A stretch of 64,000 nt of DNA from positions 124,001-188,000 of the forward strand of contig JAIVFJ010000058.1 of the NCBI GenBank assembly GCA_025765615.1, written 5' to 3'. Origin of the DNA: Zopfochytrium polystomum. Its lineage: Eukaryota > Chytridiomycota > Chytridiomycetes > Chytridiales > Chytridiaceae. Under the pieces are notes generated by a model, which saw nothing but the letters and a program-made list of their open reading frames with translations, did not search any database and was not told where the DNA came from. Both the position numbers and the translations under genes were made by a program. Below are positions 32,050 through 43,600 of the stretch, piece after piece (the first letter of the stretch is position 1; every line of letters starts with the position of its first letter).

Positions 32050-34147
32050 TCACGAGCCTCTTGCAAGGAGCATCTCCTGCAACACCACCTGCTCCAACGA
32101 CTTCACATCTTGCACACAGAGTGGGCGTTCCAGAGCCATCGTCTCGACATAAACCTCACCAGGGACAGTGAGAAGCTTGACCAACATGATTCGTCTGGTG
32201 ACACAAAATAAGCGAGAAGAAAGTTGCCTTTTTTGTTACAAACCTTGGTCCGACGCATATTTCCCATTCAACACGACCGCTTCCTACCCGGCAATGCACT
32301 CGCCGTCCATCCCGCGGCATCCTTACCGCTCCCACGGCGCGATCGATGGCTTCCTGGATCCCGCGTCGAAGCCGCGACGCCTGGGCGAAGCGGACGACGG
32401 TGCCCAGGACGCCAACGGCCTGCGCGCTGCTGGCGGTCGGCTTCGCGGCGGCACCCGCGGCGTCGAAGAAGCGCGCGGGTGCTGCTTCTGTGCTGCGCCT
32501 TGTAAACTGCGCCCACCGCTTCCGGTGGATTCGGCGAAGCGCCAGCCGCGCGAGGACCTCGAGGAACGCGTCGGGAGGCGTCGCGGAACGGGTGGCAGGT
32601 ACAGTGTGCGGGGCGGCATGCGCGGTGGACGGGCGGCGACTGCGGGAAGCGGTCTGGGTTTCCAGCGAGACGTGAAGCGCGAAATCGCCGAGGTCGAGCT
32701 GTAGAGTGTGGGAAACTGCGCAGACCCGGCGTAAAAGTCGGTCCACCCCCGCTGTGACCTCTTTCGATATCTAGTGTTTCGCAAAGAACGTTGGCGAATG
32801 ACGATGGGAATAGATACATGAAAACAAACAAAAAAAAAATGAAGTACCTCAGCAAACATTTCGGCCTCGAAGGCTGCATTTTGCGCAGTTAGCAATTGTC
32901 GCAGCAGTGGGCTCTCCGCGAATCGGAATCTTTCAGTGAGGGCGAACGACTGGAACTGATCATGGGATTCTGCTGTCGTCGCGATTGGTGAATTACACGA
33001 AATTCGAAGCTTTCGCATGTTTTTGTGAACTAGGTCACAGGGTACATCGACTGAGCCCTCTGGATTCGCGATTTCGTTCGCGGAACTGTCTGCGGGGACA
33101 AGGGCATCCCAAGGAAACGTTGCCTCGCATATTTCAGAAAACATAGAACCGGCTGAGGTTAAAACCAGCGGTTAACGAGGCGAGCGGTGCTTGGTGTGCA
33201 AAGATACGAACCTCCACGAAGGCCATAGTCGACATACAAGATGGTCTGGCTTGGGAATACAGCTGTCAGCTCTCGTGACTGCAGGATCCAGCCTTCGCGT
33301 CGGAGCAGCATGGCAACGTCGTAGAAACGGCTTTCTCGCTCCTGCGCAGCGTCTAAGCGGACCGACGCGTCGCGAAGACGACCCGCGACCTCCAGAAGAT
33401 GCTGGAAGGCGGTGTGAGAGCCCGTACAAACCGTGAAAGGTCGAAAGCACGAACATCCTTCTTCGAGGCTAGCACGTCATGGATCGCCTCGATCCGCTTC
33501 ACGGGCCCGGTTATCTGCGCGAATTGTATTGGTTCCATCCTAAGCAGCTGTGGCGGAGGTGGAATTGAGGGTGGTGGTGGTTGCGGAGGAGGGGGCTGCG
33601 GTCGCCCACGCAACGGCTGCTTTCCAGCTGGCAGAGGCGCAGCAGGGGGTTGGGGGGCGGTGGCTGTTGGCCATTGACCGAGGATGCGAGAAAGGACGTC
33701 AATCGCTACAGCCAGCTCTTCTTTAGCGTAGCTGTTTGAAAGTGGTCGGAGTTATAAAAAACTTCTTCGGAACAGCGTTTACAGGACTCAACTATACGCG
33801 ATCCTTCATGGCGATGATCGGGTCCTGCTTTGGTATGTCGTCATCGTCACTGCCACCAGTACCCACGGTTGGATCGTTGGTTTTCGGGCGTTTTCGCCGC
33901 TTGCCCTTTCTTCGCTTGCTACCGTCCTTTGCCCGTCGCCTCACGTCGCCGATATCAATTCTGAGAAGGGACGCGGCGAGGCGCTCCTCCGACGATAGGA
34001 TCCTCGTGTTGTGGCAGAAAGGATGTTCAATTTAGCCTTTCACTGCCGTTTTGTGAGGAGCGTAAAGTCCAAAGAGCCTTACGGGTCCGGGATCTCCTGG
34101 CCATCGGGAGTAATGTCGAGGAGAGGTGGGACTTCGGCAACTTCCAT
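32050..34147 (-). CDS. MED17: Mediator complex subunit 17 (Srb4 homologue)
   Basis: Seven exons: 34083-34147, 33798-34002, 33455-33731, 33212-33401, 32848-33152, 32244-32770, 32050-32194, about 570 residues. MED17 is the head-module scaffold of Mediator, which links activators to RNA polymerase II. Visible hallmarks: LLDITPDG at the N-terminus, YAKEELAVAIDVLSRIL, and the signature LRREGWIL...LYVDYGLRG followed by G-S. C-terminal blocks include DGRRVHCRV and a terminal helix LEQVVLQEMLLARGS. All junctions are in phase except exon 2 to 3: exon 2 ends at a GTATAG donor in phase 0 while exon 3 (CAG|C TAC) needs phase 2. Two missing bases or an unusual splice site would explain this. Exon 2 uses a GAG acceptor. 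Confidence 0.8.
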
Positions 34148-34793
34148 ATGCCAGGCGCAGCCTCAGCGATAATGCTGCCTTGTCAATGAGATTTCAAGAC
34201 ACGCGTGACTTGTGCGTGGCTATCGACAATTCCATCGCCCTGCACTGTCATTGTTCATGCTGGAACGATTTTCTAGGACAACGTAATGGCGTGCCGAATG
34301 AGGTCGAGCGAGGAGACCGATTGGGAGTCGAGTACGTATGGAAGGAAAAATGGATTCCAACCGATGTATTTAGTTCTGGTATCGCGGAAACCATAAGAAA
34401 GTCCATAAAAAATCCAGAGTAAAGAAACGAACAAATTCTTCAGAAAGCAGAAGGGTCTTTATGACATCATAACTTGAACGGGTCGGTTGCCGTCTTAAAG
34501 AGGTTTCTTTGAGCAAACTTACACACAAACTTAGGGCATACTTAACTGCTCCTCAAGCGCAAGATGCAGCTTCGCGACTCTGTGGAAATATTGGACCACT
34601 TACTAAAGAGAGCAGCAGTCGAGCCCCTAAACTACCGAACAGACGACTGGCACCAGGTTCGTCAAAGTCCCTCGCCGAACATTTTTGACACTTCCCCGCC
34701 TCGCGTGGGAAATATCGAGCCGGGAAAGAGCAAATCGCAACAAACAACCTCCTGAACTTCGATTTGAATTCCTTGGGTTCACCCTCTCGCCCC
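34148..34793. other. promoter region of MED17, weak small ORFs
   Basis: 650 bp between the MED17 start and the mannose-6-phosphate isomerase stop, both minus strand. Plus-strand ORFs of 78 codons (34186-34422) and 63 codons (34564-34755) begin with ATG and have fairly even composition, but show no family or splice partner, so they are not called as genes. Confidence 0.4.
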
Positions 34794-36171
34794 TCACACC
34801 TCACAGAACGCGGTGAATATGGTCAACGCCGACCCACCGGCTACAAAATCCACAGGGGTTCCAGCCTCGAGGAAAAAAGCGAACCCTTTTTGCAGTGGGC
34901 TGTCAGAGCCGCCTGCTTTTAACGTCCCTTCACCATCGGTCACTATAACAACGGCAGGCCCTGCAATCGGCTTCTGGCTCTCCTTTTGCCCCGCAGGAAG
35001 CACTGTGCGCAGCACGGTGAATTCTTCAATGGGAGGGTCGTACTTCACAGTGTAAGGCGACAGCTTTTCACCCGACATGAGCTGAGACTTGGCAGACCCG
35101 TGCTTGTAGGTGAGCATCTCGACCAGCGTTTTGACGTCCTTGAATTTTGGAGTCAACCCGGACCGGACCACGTTGTCGCTGGCGGCCATGCATTCAATAC
35201 AATCTATTCATTATAATGAGAGATGACCGAGGATGTGAAAACTCTTACCGCCAGAGATATACGCGTGTGGTTCGTTTGCAGCGAGGAACACCGAGTCACC
35301 GGGCTCCATCTTGATGTAGTTCAGTAAAAGTGCGCAGAACGTTCCAACATCGTCCGGATACTGCGTGTCAACACGGATCAAAAGTTCCTCAATCGAACCG
35401 ACTTGCAGCGCTGAGGGAGTGGAGGTATCTTTGACCCTCTTTATTAGTGCCCGCAGCTGAAGCTTCATTAAGGCCTCGTCGCTTTCCATTAAAGCCTTAA
35501 AAAGCGACTTCAACGCTGCTTTCCGAGAATTGTTCACTGAAGGATCGGCTGCGGTTGGTGCTGTGGCGTTGACCGTTTGGACGAAGGCGGTCGAAACGCT
35601 GTCCCCAACGACCCGTGCGAGCTCAGGGTATCGTTCGAGATTGTCGCGAATCTCTTCCAGTGGTCTGAATCCAATGAGGGCCTCGAACGGTGTGAGGGCT
35701 AGCGCCTTTTCATAAAGAGTGCTGGGTCAGAAACGTGAAGAATCACCGTCGACCCCATCGAGATTAGCAAGCGACGCGCACCATTTCTGGCTTGTGGTTA
35801 GGATCCTTGTAGACCTTTGGGTACTGCTGGTGCAAGGAAGCGGCAAGGATTTTGTCGGGATGTGCCTGGATCGACAACGCCTTCCCGATGGACAAGACTT
35901 TGAACAGGAACGGAAGATCACCGCCGTATTTCGACCAGACGCCGCTCGACACGTTGCGCTCCGAGAGGAAAGATTTCAGGGGCGTGCCGCTCGCGCAGAG
36001 CGTGGACGGGCCGTTCGGGTGCGTTCCCATCCACAGCTCAGCGTACGGAGTGCTTTCCAGGTCGGACGCGATCGGGGTGTTGGACGATGAGATGAGAAGT
36101 TCTGCGACTTTGCTGGCACGACCAAGTTTGCCCCAGTCGTAAGATTGAGTCGCGTACTCCAAGCGATGCAT
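34794..36171 (-). CDS. PMI40: mannose-6-phosphate isomerase, type I
   Basis: Three exons (35782-36171, 35249-35705, 34794-35203) join in phase to 418 residues. It interconverts fructose-6-phosphate and mannose-6-phosphate, feeding GDP-mannose for glycoproteins and wall mannans. The ATG at 36171 starts MHRLEYATQSYDWGK, the standard N-terminus. Zinc ligands are visible: Gln and His in SIQAHPDK, Glu in HKPEM and His in ANEPHAYI. The family blocks GTHPNGPS, LTPFEALIGF, PDDVG and ECMAASDNVVRSGLTPK are present. Intron 1 interrupts directly after HKPEM and ends at an unusual AAAAG acceptor, fixed by homology (next residues ALALTPFEAL). Intron 2 is only 45 nt. Confidence 0.95.
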
Positions 36172-36847
36172 GCTTCTTGCGACGGGGTTGGCTGTTCGTT
36201 CAATGAAGGCGCGTGTGAGCGTGGCGGCCAGTTGGAGATTCGTGGCGCTGTCTTTGGACGAAGACAATGGTGGAATTTTATCGCAGGCTCGTTGAGCCTC
36301 CAATCTCCAGTTGGCACTTTTTTTGGCGAGAGCGCAAGAAGCAGTCTACTTGCTGCAACGTGGACCACCTCGAGTCCCAGTTCAAATCAATAACACCTTT
36401 CCATGAAATGAGATCGCGGAAGAGCCCTTCAAAGGGTGGAGGGCACTCGGGCAGCAGACTAGTGCACGGCCCAGCGGGCTGGTTATGACATCCTGCAAAG
36501 GATGGTAATCAAAGTATGCGTTTCTATAGTGTTATTCAGAAGGAATAAGCGACACAGTCAAGACACATACTCAGACGACTAACGCATCTCCTTCCGAAAA
36601 AAGGAATGGCTCAAAATAAAAAGGGGAGGTGAAATCAAAGAACAAAAAAAAAAAAAAAAGAGCAAAAGCTTTGGGCTGCGCAAGGAGAGTGAGGGGACCT
36701 CCAGATCGGTGAGTCCTTGTGGTTGTAAGTGCTTCTTCACCATAACGACAGTGAACCGAGTTTGACAATAGTGGGATAAAAAAGGTGTGGGTGACAGAAA
36801 GGAATCAAAAAAGAGGCGAATGGATTCGGATTACGATCCGTACAGCA
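36172..36847. other. promoter region of mannose-6-phosphate isomerase
   Basis: 680 bp between two minus-strand genes. An A16-17 run lies at about 36643-36659. The open frame extends about 130 nt upstream of the isomerase ATG without an alternative ATG. No gene seen. Confidence 0.5.
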
Positions 36848-38286
36848 TCACTTCATTTTGACACTCCCGTCGCAGCCGTAGACCAGGTTAGGGCCAGAAA
36901 CCAGGTTTGACGAGAAGCTTGTAATCTTTTGGAAGAAAGAATTCTTTACAGACGTGTTGTTGAGTAGTCGCCAGTCACGAATGTAATTGTTCAAGGTCTT
37001 CTGCTCCTCAAAGTTGACGACAACTTGGAGCAGTGGGTAGTTCGAGATAGTGTCAGCCGAGAAGACTTGATCCCACCACGCCATCTTGATCGTGACCTCA
37101 TCGACGTTCGGCGATACGTTTTGCAAAAAGGGCGCACCAGTTTCGGGGAGAAGCATGGGTTTCTTGTATGTGTCAGGGAACATTTTGTAGAAGTTATGAA
37201 CAGCTGAGTAGGCAGCGGAAACATTTCCAACTGCCCTAGCAACATTGTCGCCGCTTCCAGTCAAGTAATCATTGAAGTAGTTGTTTGGGACAGCAGGGTT
37301 TGTTTCGTCGAACGGGTAGTAGTAGAGAGACAGACCGAACCAGTCCACGTAGTCAGCGCCGGGGAAGAATGGGGTGTATGGATCGTCCAAGCTGTTCAAG
37401 ACGCCGTCATGGTTGGTGTCAACAAGTGTGAACTCAGCCGTTCCAGGCGCGGGCGGTTCGGAAGTGCCCGTCGTTGAAGTGAAGGGGTATGTAATGCCGA
37501 TATTGGGAGCCCAGACCATTGCTACAAATGCATGTCAGCGCAAATTGAAAGCTGAATTCATGAAGAACCCACCAGTCAAGTTGGTGTACTTTCGCACAAA
37601 TCCAGTCATTCTCCGGAAGGACGCAATATACTCAGTGGGTTTGTTCCCGTAAGTCGTCCAGTCACCATTCATCTCGTGACCCCATCGTAGTAGTACGGGA
37701 ACACCATACCTGCTGTTGATGTCCAACAGCTGTTTGGCGAAAGTGTCCAGAACGTTGTCGGAGAGTTCTGAGATCGGAGAGGTTGGCGCCATGGTCACTT
37801 CGAGGATGCCCCCCACACGGCCGACCTCAGAACCGAACCAATTGAGCGAATTGGTGTCGTAGGGAGGATTCGTGTTCATGTTCATCTCCATGAACGTGTT
37901 GCTGGAATGAAGTAGAACTCAGTTAAGGGCTGGTCAAATGTTTAGATAAGGTTTTAATCACTCACTAAACAGCGGCACTATAGCCCAGCTTCTGTACTGC
38001 TTGAGTGGGAGTCATCGTCGCCCAATCCAAGGAGAGACCAAACAGCATCTTGCCGGAATTCTGGAGTTGCAACCGGTTGAATCCGGTCTTTGAGGCATCG
38101 CAAGAGGCTGAAGCGTTGGAAATGACGATCGGCGTGTTAACCGGCCCATTGGACAGTGGCGACTGAGTTGATGTGGAGGATAAGAACTTTGTAGGAGAAG
38201 TAGGCCAGGCCACCGATGGACAAGACCATGGACAGGAAGACCTTCGCCCAGAAGAAGAAGTGGAGCGTGGCGTGGCGGACGCCCAT
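36848..38286 (-). CDS. membrane-anchored GH26-like glycoside hydrolase
   Basis: Exons 38188-38286, 37966-38162, 37573-37901 and 36848-37521 give 432 residues. GH26 enzymes are mostly endo-beta-mannanases. The acid/base Glu175 is in RWGHEMNGD, the predicted nucleophile Glu335 in LLPETGAP, and VWAPN plus YVDWFGLSLY are family blocks. A 13-residue DTNHDGVLNSLDD loop (243-255) looks like an EF-hand calcium site. The first 33 residues hold one hydrophobic helix (VFLSMVLSIGGLAYF), suggesting a type II anchor rather than a cleaved signal. Exons 1 and 2 are separated by just 25 nt with GT-AG ends; this may be a frameshift instead, and the N-terminus is therefore uncertain. The other junctions (64 and 51 nt) are clear. 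Substrate not determined. Confidence 0.75.
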
Positions 38287-39398
38287 GTTTGCTCGCTTGC
38301 AGACGGAAGTCGGCGAAGAAGGGCGTGGATCGAGGGGGTGCTGCGATGAAGAAGGGGGTGAAGCGCCCGTCGATGCAACAGAAAGTCTTCTTTTTGCACG
38401 ACCGCTCCGTCTCGCTCCTGCTTGTACCGTTTGTTTGTCTGCCTGCCTGTCTGTCTGTCTGTTGCCTCCTCCATCTATTTTCGGCCTGTGCGACAGCGGA
38501 CACCACGCTCCTGTCTGTCTCTGTCCCTCTCCCTCTCCAACCATCGCCCATCTCCTCTTTTGCTCTGTTCTGGGGGTTTTTCTTTTTTTTTTTCTTTTTC
38601 ATCATTTGCATAATGTTTGCTGCCAGCCACACGCCGCCGCCACACGTTGGTGTTTTTCGTTCGCTTTGGTGAATTTGAAGTCGATCAGCAAAAGTTACAG
38701 AGCGCCTTGCGACATCTCCTAAAGGCTTGGCATGGCATGTCGTTGGGATGTGGCTGTTAGGTTGTGCCGCCAATACCGTGTGGGTCGGTGTTTGTTTGGG
38801 CGACAGAAACTTTCTGACTCCCACAAGGACCAATGCCCGTCCAGGACAGATGGTCGGCATGGGGTGGTGTTGCTACCCAACCCTCTCAAAGCAACGGCAG
38901 AACTCTGGAGCACTGCTGACTTCTGACCCACCTGTTGGTTTGATTCATCGACGCGGCAATTCTAGCCCAAAAGAACCTAACATTGTGGATGGTTCTTGAC
39001 TAGCATCCCGAGTATGTAGCGATAGAACCCAATAGAGCATCCTTGCATGAATTCAGCAGTTGCTACGATGTCGAAATGCTCGGTGGCAGCTTGTGACTTC
39101 GCTTCGACTCCCGAACTGGTTGGAAGGGAACTAATATGCCCGTTCTGAGCTAGTGCTGTTCCTCTCATGCGTAGCCAAAACGATGGTTTTGCTGCGTAAT
39201 GCGTGGAGAACAAGTGTTCAGTGCGACTGGCGAGGCCCAGACTCGGCAGCCGGTGGCGAGAAATTGTGTAGGCTTTCAAAGTTCGCTTTCCTCCTTCACG
39301 GTGGAGCTGGGAAAAACAATAGTTGCCAGTGCGCTCAATTACCCCTCTACCTTCTGATCTTTGGAGCCTCATGAACCTGGGCCAAATTTCAGTGTGAC
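38287..39398. other. divergent intergenic region
   Basis: 1.1 kb between the GH26-like gene and the LYC1-like gene. TGTC/TGCC repeats at about 38435-38463 cause repetitive frames (an upstream ATG at 38544 reads through them and is rejected). No gene seen. Confidence 0.5.
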
Positions 39399-40527
39399 AT
39401 GGGAACCAAAAATCTGGTCGTTCGCCGCGCAACATAGGCCCAGTACCGAGAATCGCTGGCGCACTCTTCGCGTCCTGGGGGACCTACTTGGACTTTGATG
39501 GTTATGTAAAGCGCGAAGAAACCCTAGCCTCCGTCCCCTTTGCCGCACCCGGGACGCGCGATGCGTGGGTTCTTGTTCCCGCTGACGATCCTGGTAAGTT
39601 GGCCGTTCTTTTTTGATTGACCTCCAACCGCTGATGTGGATTTCCACAGACACCGTTGATATTAGATCGTCTTGCGAGACCTACAATCGAAAAGGATCCA
39701 TAGTCGGTGTTGATGGCCAAATTCGGGACGGGACCGTTTTCTCCATTGCCTCAGTGTACACTCCTGAGAAGCATCGCCGGAACGGATTCGCGGCAGAAAT
39801 GCTCAAGCAGGTTCGAAAGGTGCTTCTGGATGAGATCCCGGATCTGCTTGCGTCAGCGCTTTACAGCGACATTGGGCCGACCTACTATGCCAGGCTCGGT
39901 TGGATTCCTAGTCCCGCCATGTGGAATACAGAATTTGACGCGAACAATACTGTTGTCGTCTCAGCAGAAGTGCCCGCCTTTCAGCTCCAGCCGATCGTGG
40001 AAAACGGGGAACTGCTGAGGAAAGTTCTGCTGGCCGACCGTGCGAATTGGCGGGAGAAGCTTGCCTCAGCGGGCACTCCCAGCCTCGTCGTGTTTCAGAC
40101 GCCTGACTCTGTTCACTGGCACAATGTACGTGGTCGCCTGTACCAATCGATCAATAAGCGCGCTCCAAGCGGAGTGGACCTGAGCATTGTTGGCGTCTGC
40201 GTCAACGACGAAGAGTCAAAGCCCGCTTTTGTGCTCTGGGCGCACAACTACAAGGACGACAGCCTAGACGTATTGCGCTTGGCCGTGGACGATACGAAAA
40301 AGGGAGTTCTGGCACGTTTCGTCGCCGCGAGCTGTGAGGAGGCTCGTCGGACGGGGTTGGCAAAGGTGACTGTTTGGGGGAAGCTGGATCTCTTGGGCGC
40401 GGTTGAGGTCGGAGCAAAGACCTACGTGCGTGACGAATCACTGTCGTCCCTTTGCGTCGCGCCAAATGCCAGTAAGAAAAGAGATAGCGTGGTTTGGCTG
40501 GGCGACGAAAAAGGATTGTGGGTGTGA
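39399..40527 (+). pseudogene. LYC1: LYC1-like N-acetyltransferase with damaged N-terminus
   Basis: Exons about 39399-39593 and 39650-40527 (56-nt intron, phase 1). The C-terminal 300 residues are intact and fit the LYC1 family of GNAT acetyltransferases, which acetylate lysine in fungal lysine catabolism: FDGYVKREETLASVPF, WVLVP, then SIASVYTPEKHRRNGFAAEMLKQV with the acetyl-CoA loop. The N-terminus is disrupted twice: after ATG and LVVRRAT a TAG occurs at 39435-39437 where a sense codon is expected, and a frame change occurs near 39461 between QYRESLA and LFASWG. If both are real the gene is a young pseudogene, or it starts elsewhere through an unseen exon. Sequencing error is the third option. 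The long intact remainder argues that loss is recent. Confidence 0.6.
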
Positions 40528-40557
40528 GGGGAATTCAATCTCCATCCGCGTGCCCAA

Positions 40558-40559
<2 letters not shown>

Positions 40560-40596
<37 letters not shown>
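40560..40596. repeat. poly-T tract, 37 bases
   Basis: Uninterrupted T run filling almost half of the 84 bp between the LYC1-like stop and the next ATG. It may act as a nucleosome-excluding promoter element, or come from a retroposed A-tail (inference). Confidence 0.85.
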
Positions 40597-40601
<5 letters not shown>

Positions 40602-40611
40602 GGTGGGCGCC

Positions 40612-43600
40612 ATGTCATCGACATCCTCGTCCCGCTCAGGAAGCAATAAGAACAATAACGAATCCACTAGCGGCATCAGCAGTGGGAAGATCGGATCGAA
40701 CGGGAGTAGCCGGTCCCGACGAGCGAGCGCATCGTCTGCGAATGCGAGTAGTTCCTCCGCAGGTACAAGCGGTGTAACAGCTCCACGCTCGGGTGAAAAA
40801 GAAAGCGATGGCGGCACTCACGGCAACAAAGGTGGCGGTGGCAGGAGCTCAGCAGTATCTCTTGTCCACGTCACCTCCGCTGGAGTTCCTCCGATCGCTC
40901 CCGCGGGGACTTCTCCTACGATGCCGTCTTTGCCATCCCGTGATGGCCTTCAACAATATCCAACTGTCTCGGCGAAGGCCACTTCCGATGAGATTGAAAC
41001 CTGGCCAGAGCCAAAAGACCTCGACTTCAACCTCTGCACCAGTATCATCGTCGCTGAACGGATCGAAGAGCAGCTCTAAACGGAAACGATCTGGGAAGAC
41101 TGATCTCCGCATGCCAGGATCGCCCCCTGATAGCTCACGCAGGTCGTCATCTTCGTCGAATGGAGGGACAACTTCAGCAGTGATATTGGGTTCGGCCTCC
41201 ATCTCGTCTGGGACAACTGATTTTGCGGTAACTCCATCGTCCCGCCCGATACCCGCCCCCTCAACTACAACTCCAGCGATGGCAAAAGTGTGCCAACCAC
41301 CGATCTCGTCCGGGGCTTCGCCGCCTTCGAATATTCAGGATAATCGCACTTTCAAAGTTACTGTTGAACATCCGAGCGGCATGTCACTCATGGATTTATA
41401 CCTTGAATGTTCACCACTGCTCTTGCCGGATCCGATACCAACCGACTCAACCGAGTTGTCCACCGTCTTGGCTTTCGACACCGTCGCACCAGGAACATCA
41501 TCCATTCTCGCCCCTTCCCCTCCTGAATTTGCACCAAATTCCAATGTACCACATCAGCTTCCGGTCATACTCTTTAAGCGAAGACGGCGGCGGCCAGTTA
41601 GTCCGCAGAGTCCCGTTAAGCGACTACGACTTGACACCGCGCCAGTATCCAACGGTCCAAGTGACGATCTTGGTGTTGCCAGCACCGTGGTCGATACGGT
41701 GCTTGCAGCGCTTCACGTCGTTGTTGCACCAAGCGTTGTCACTGCACCAGACAGGCTTGCCGCTTTGCAGAGCTTGTTGACCGCCGCGAATGGACAAGTC
41801 CAAACGCTGGAAGCGCTTGTAAGCGATTTGCGAACTCAGATGAAAGGCGAGCTCGATGAAGCAGCAAAGCGGGCGCAGGAGGATCGAGAAGCGCTGGATC
41901 AGGAGATACGCGCTATGACGGAAGCCCACCAAAAGCGTTTAGCATCTGAACTGGAGCGAGTAAGATTGCAAACGGAGGCAGATGTTGCAGCAACATGGTC
42001 GAAGGAGCTGAACGACGAGAGAGCTGCCAAGGAAACTGTGATTGCGCAACTTGAAAAGGAAAGGGAGGACGCTATCGAAAAAGGCCTTCTGGATGTGGAG
42101 AAAGCCATTGCCGATGGTAAAAAGGCGCTTGAAGATGCAGAAGCAGTATATGCAAACCAATCGCAAGCTGCAGCACTGGAGCAAGCAGAGCGATTGAAAA
42201 AACTATCGGAAGAGCACTCTGCCCTTGTCGATAAAACTGTCGAAGAGTGGAAGACTAAACTTCTGGCTGCCGTCCAGGAAAAGGAGATGAACCTCAAGAG
42301 AGATCAGGAGAATGAAATTAGTAGCCTGAAAGCCGACCACCAGATTGTACTGGATGATGCGAAAACTCTTCTGGTCAAAGAATGGTCGGAAAAACTGGCC
42401 AGTTCCCTCGAAGATCAAGCAACCCGGGGCAAGGCTGAATTGGAGAAAGTCGAAGCTGAATGGAAGTCCGAAGTCGATAAACTTCGGGAAGAGTTTAAGA
42501 ATTCTGAGCTTCTCTTGGAAGAGAAGGTTTCGGCTTTGACCAACGAGCTTGAATACTCGAGAGCAGAAAGCATGGGTGTCCGAGAAGAGTTGACTGCGAC
42601 TCTTTCGGAAAAGGTGGCATTAGTGGAGGAAATCGAAGCGCTTAAAGACTCCACACGTTCCGACAAACAAAAATGGGAAGCTGCGGAAGCTGAACTTCGA
42701 TCCGAACTCGAGAAAGCCAAGTTTGAACAACAAGAGAACACCAAGAAATACGATGCACAAGCAAGCGAACTTCGGTTAGAAAAGGAATCAGCGCTTTCCG
42801 AAGCTGAAGATCTCAGGAATCAGCTGTTCAAAGCGGAGGAGAAAGGTCAGCAACTCGAGAAGCAAGTCGCGTCACTCACTGAGTGCCGGGAAGCCGACCA
42901 AAAGGCAGCCACAGAGAAAGAAACGGAGCTCGAGCAGAAAATCAAAACACTGGAGGCCGACCTAGCATCTGCAAAGGCGTTGGCCCAAACGTTGGAGTCA
43001 AATTACAATGACCGGAATACTGCGCAAATGAACCAATACCAGATGCAGTTGTATCAAATCCAACAAAATCACGCGCTTCAGCTACACGCTCAGCAACAGA
43101 AATGGCAGAGCCAGTTTCAGATCCTGCAGCAACAGGTCCAACAACAGCAACAACAGCAACAACAGCAACAACAAGCCCAGCAGCAGCAACAGCAGCAGCA
43201 ACAGCAGCAACAGCAACAGCAACAACAACAACAAAGTCAGCAGCAACAACTCGCAGGAGCCCGATCGCAAGGTGCCGCTCTTCGCTCTGCTGTGCAGGGG
43301 CAAGGTGCGCCGCGACGGAATACGTCTACTCCTGCGACCGAGACAGCGCAACCAAACCAAACTCCAAACGGTCAAGCACGACCACCTGCTTCAACTACAC
43401 CGACGCAGCCGAACTACTCCCGCCAGTTGCCTGTGCAGCAAATGCAATCCGGAAACTCGAGTTTGCTTCAACAGCATCAGCTACTGCAAGACCATCAACG
43501 CGCTCTGGCAATTCAGGCGGCAGCGAGCATCGCCAGTTTGACCCCACAACAGCAAGCTCAGTTGCAGATCCAGGCGGCAGCAGCTGGTATGACCCCTCTC

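Noticed and set aside
33402..33427. 26-nt intron in MED17
   Set aside because: A 53-nt intron from GTTCGT (33454) to the same acceptor also keeps phase 0 and has a normal size, so the ultra-short reading is unnecessary here.
34186..34422. Plus-strand 78-codon ORF in the MED17 promoter region
   Set aside because: ATG-started and of even composition, but without motif, splice partner or homology recognisable by eye; MED17 is on the other strand 39 bp away.
38287..38544. Upstream ATG for the GH26-like gene at 38544
   Set aside because: The added 86 residues are a translation of TGTC/TGCC microsatellite and lack any domain; the ATG at 38286 directly precedes the hydrophobic helix.
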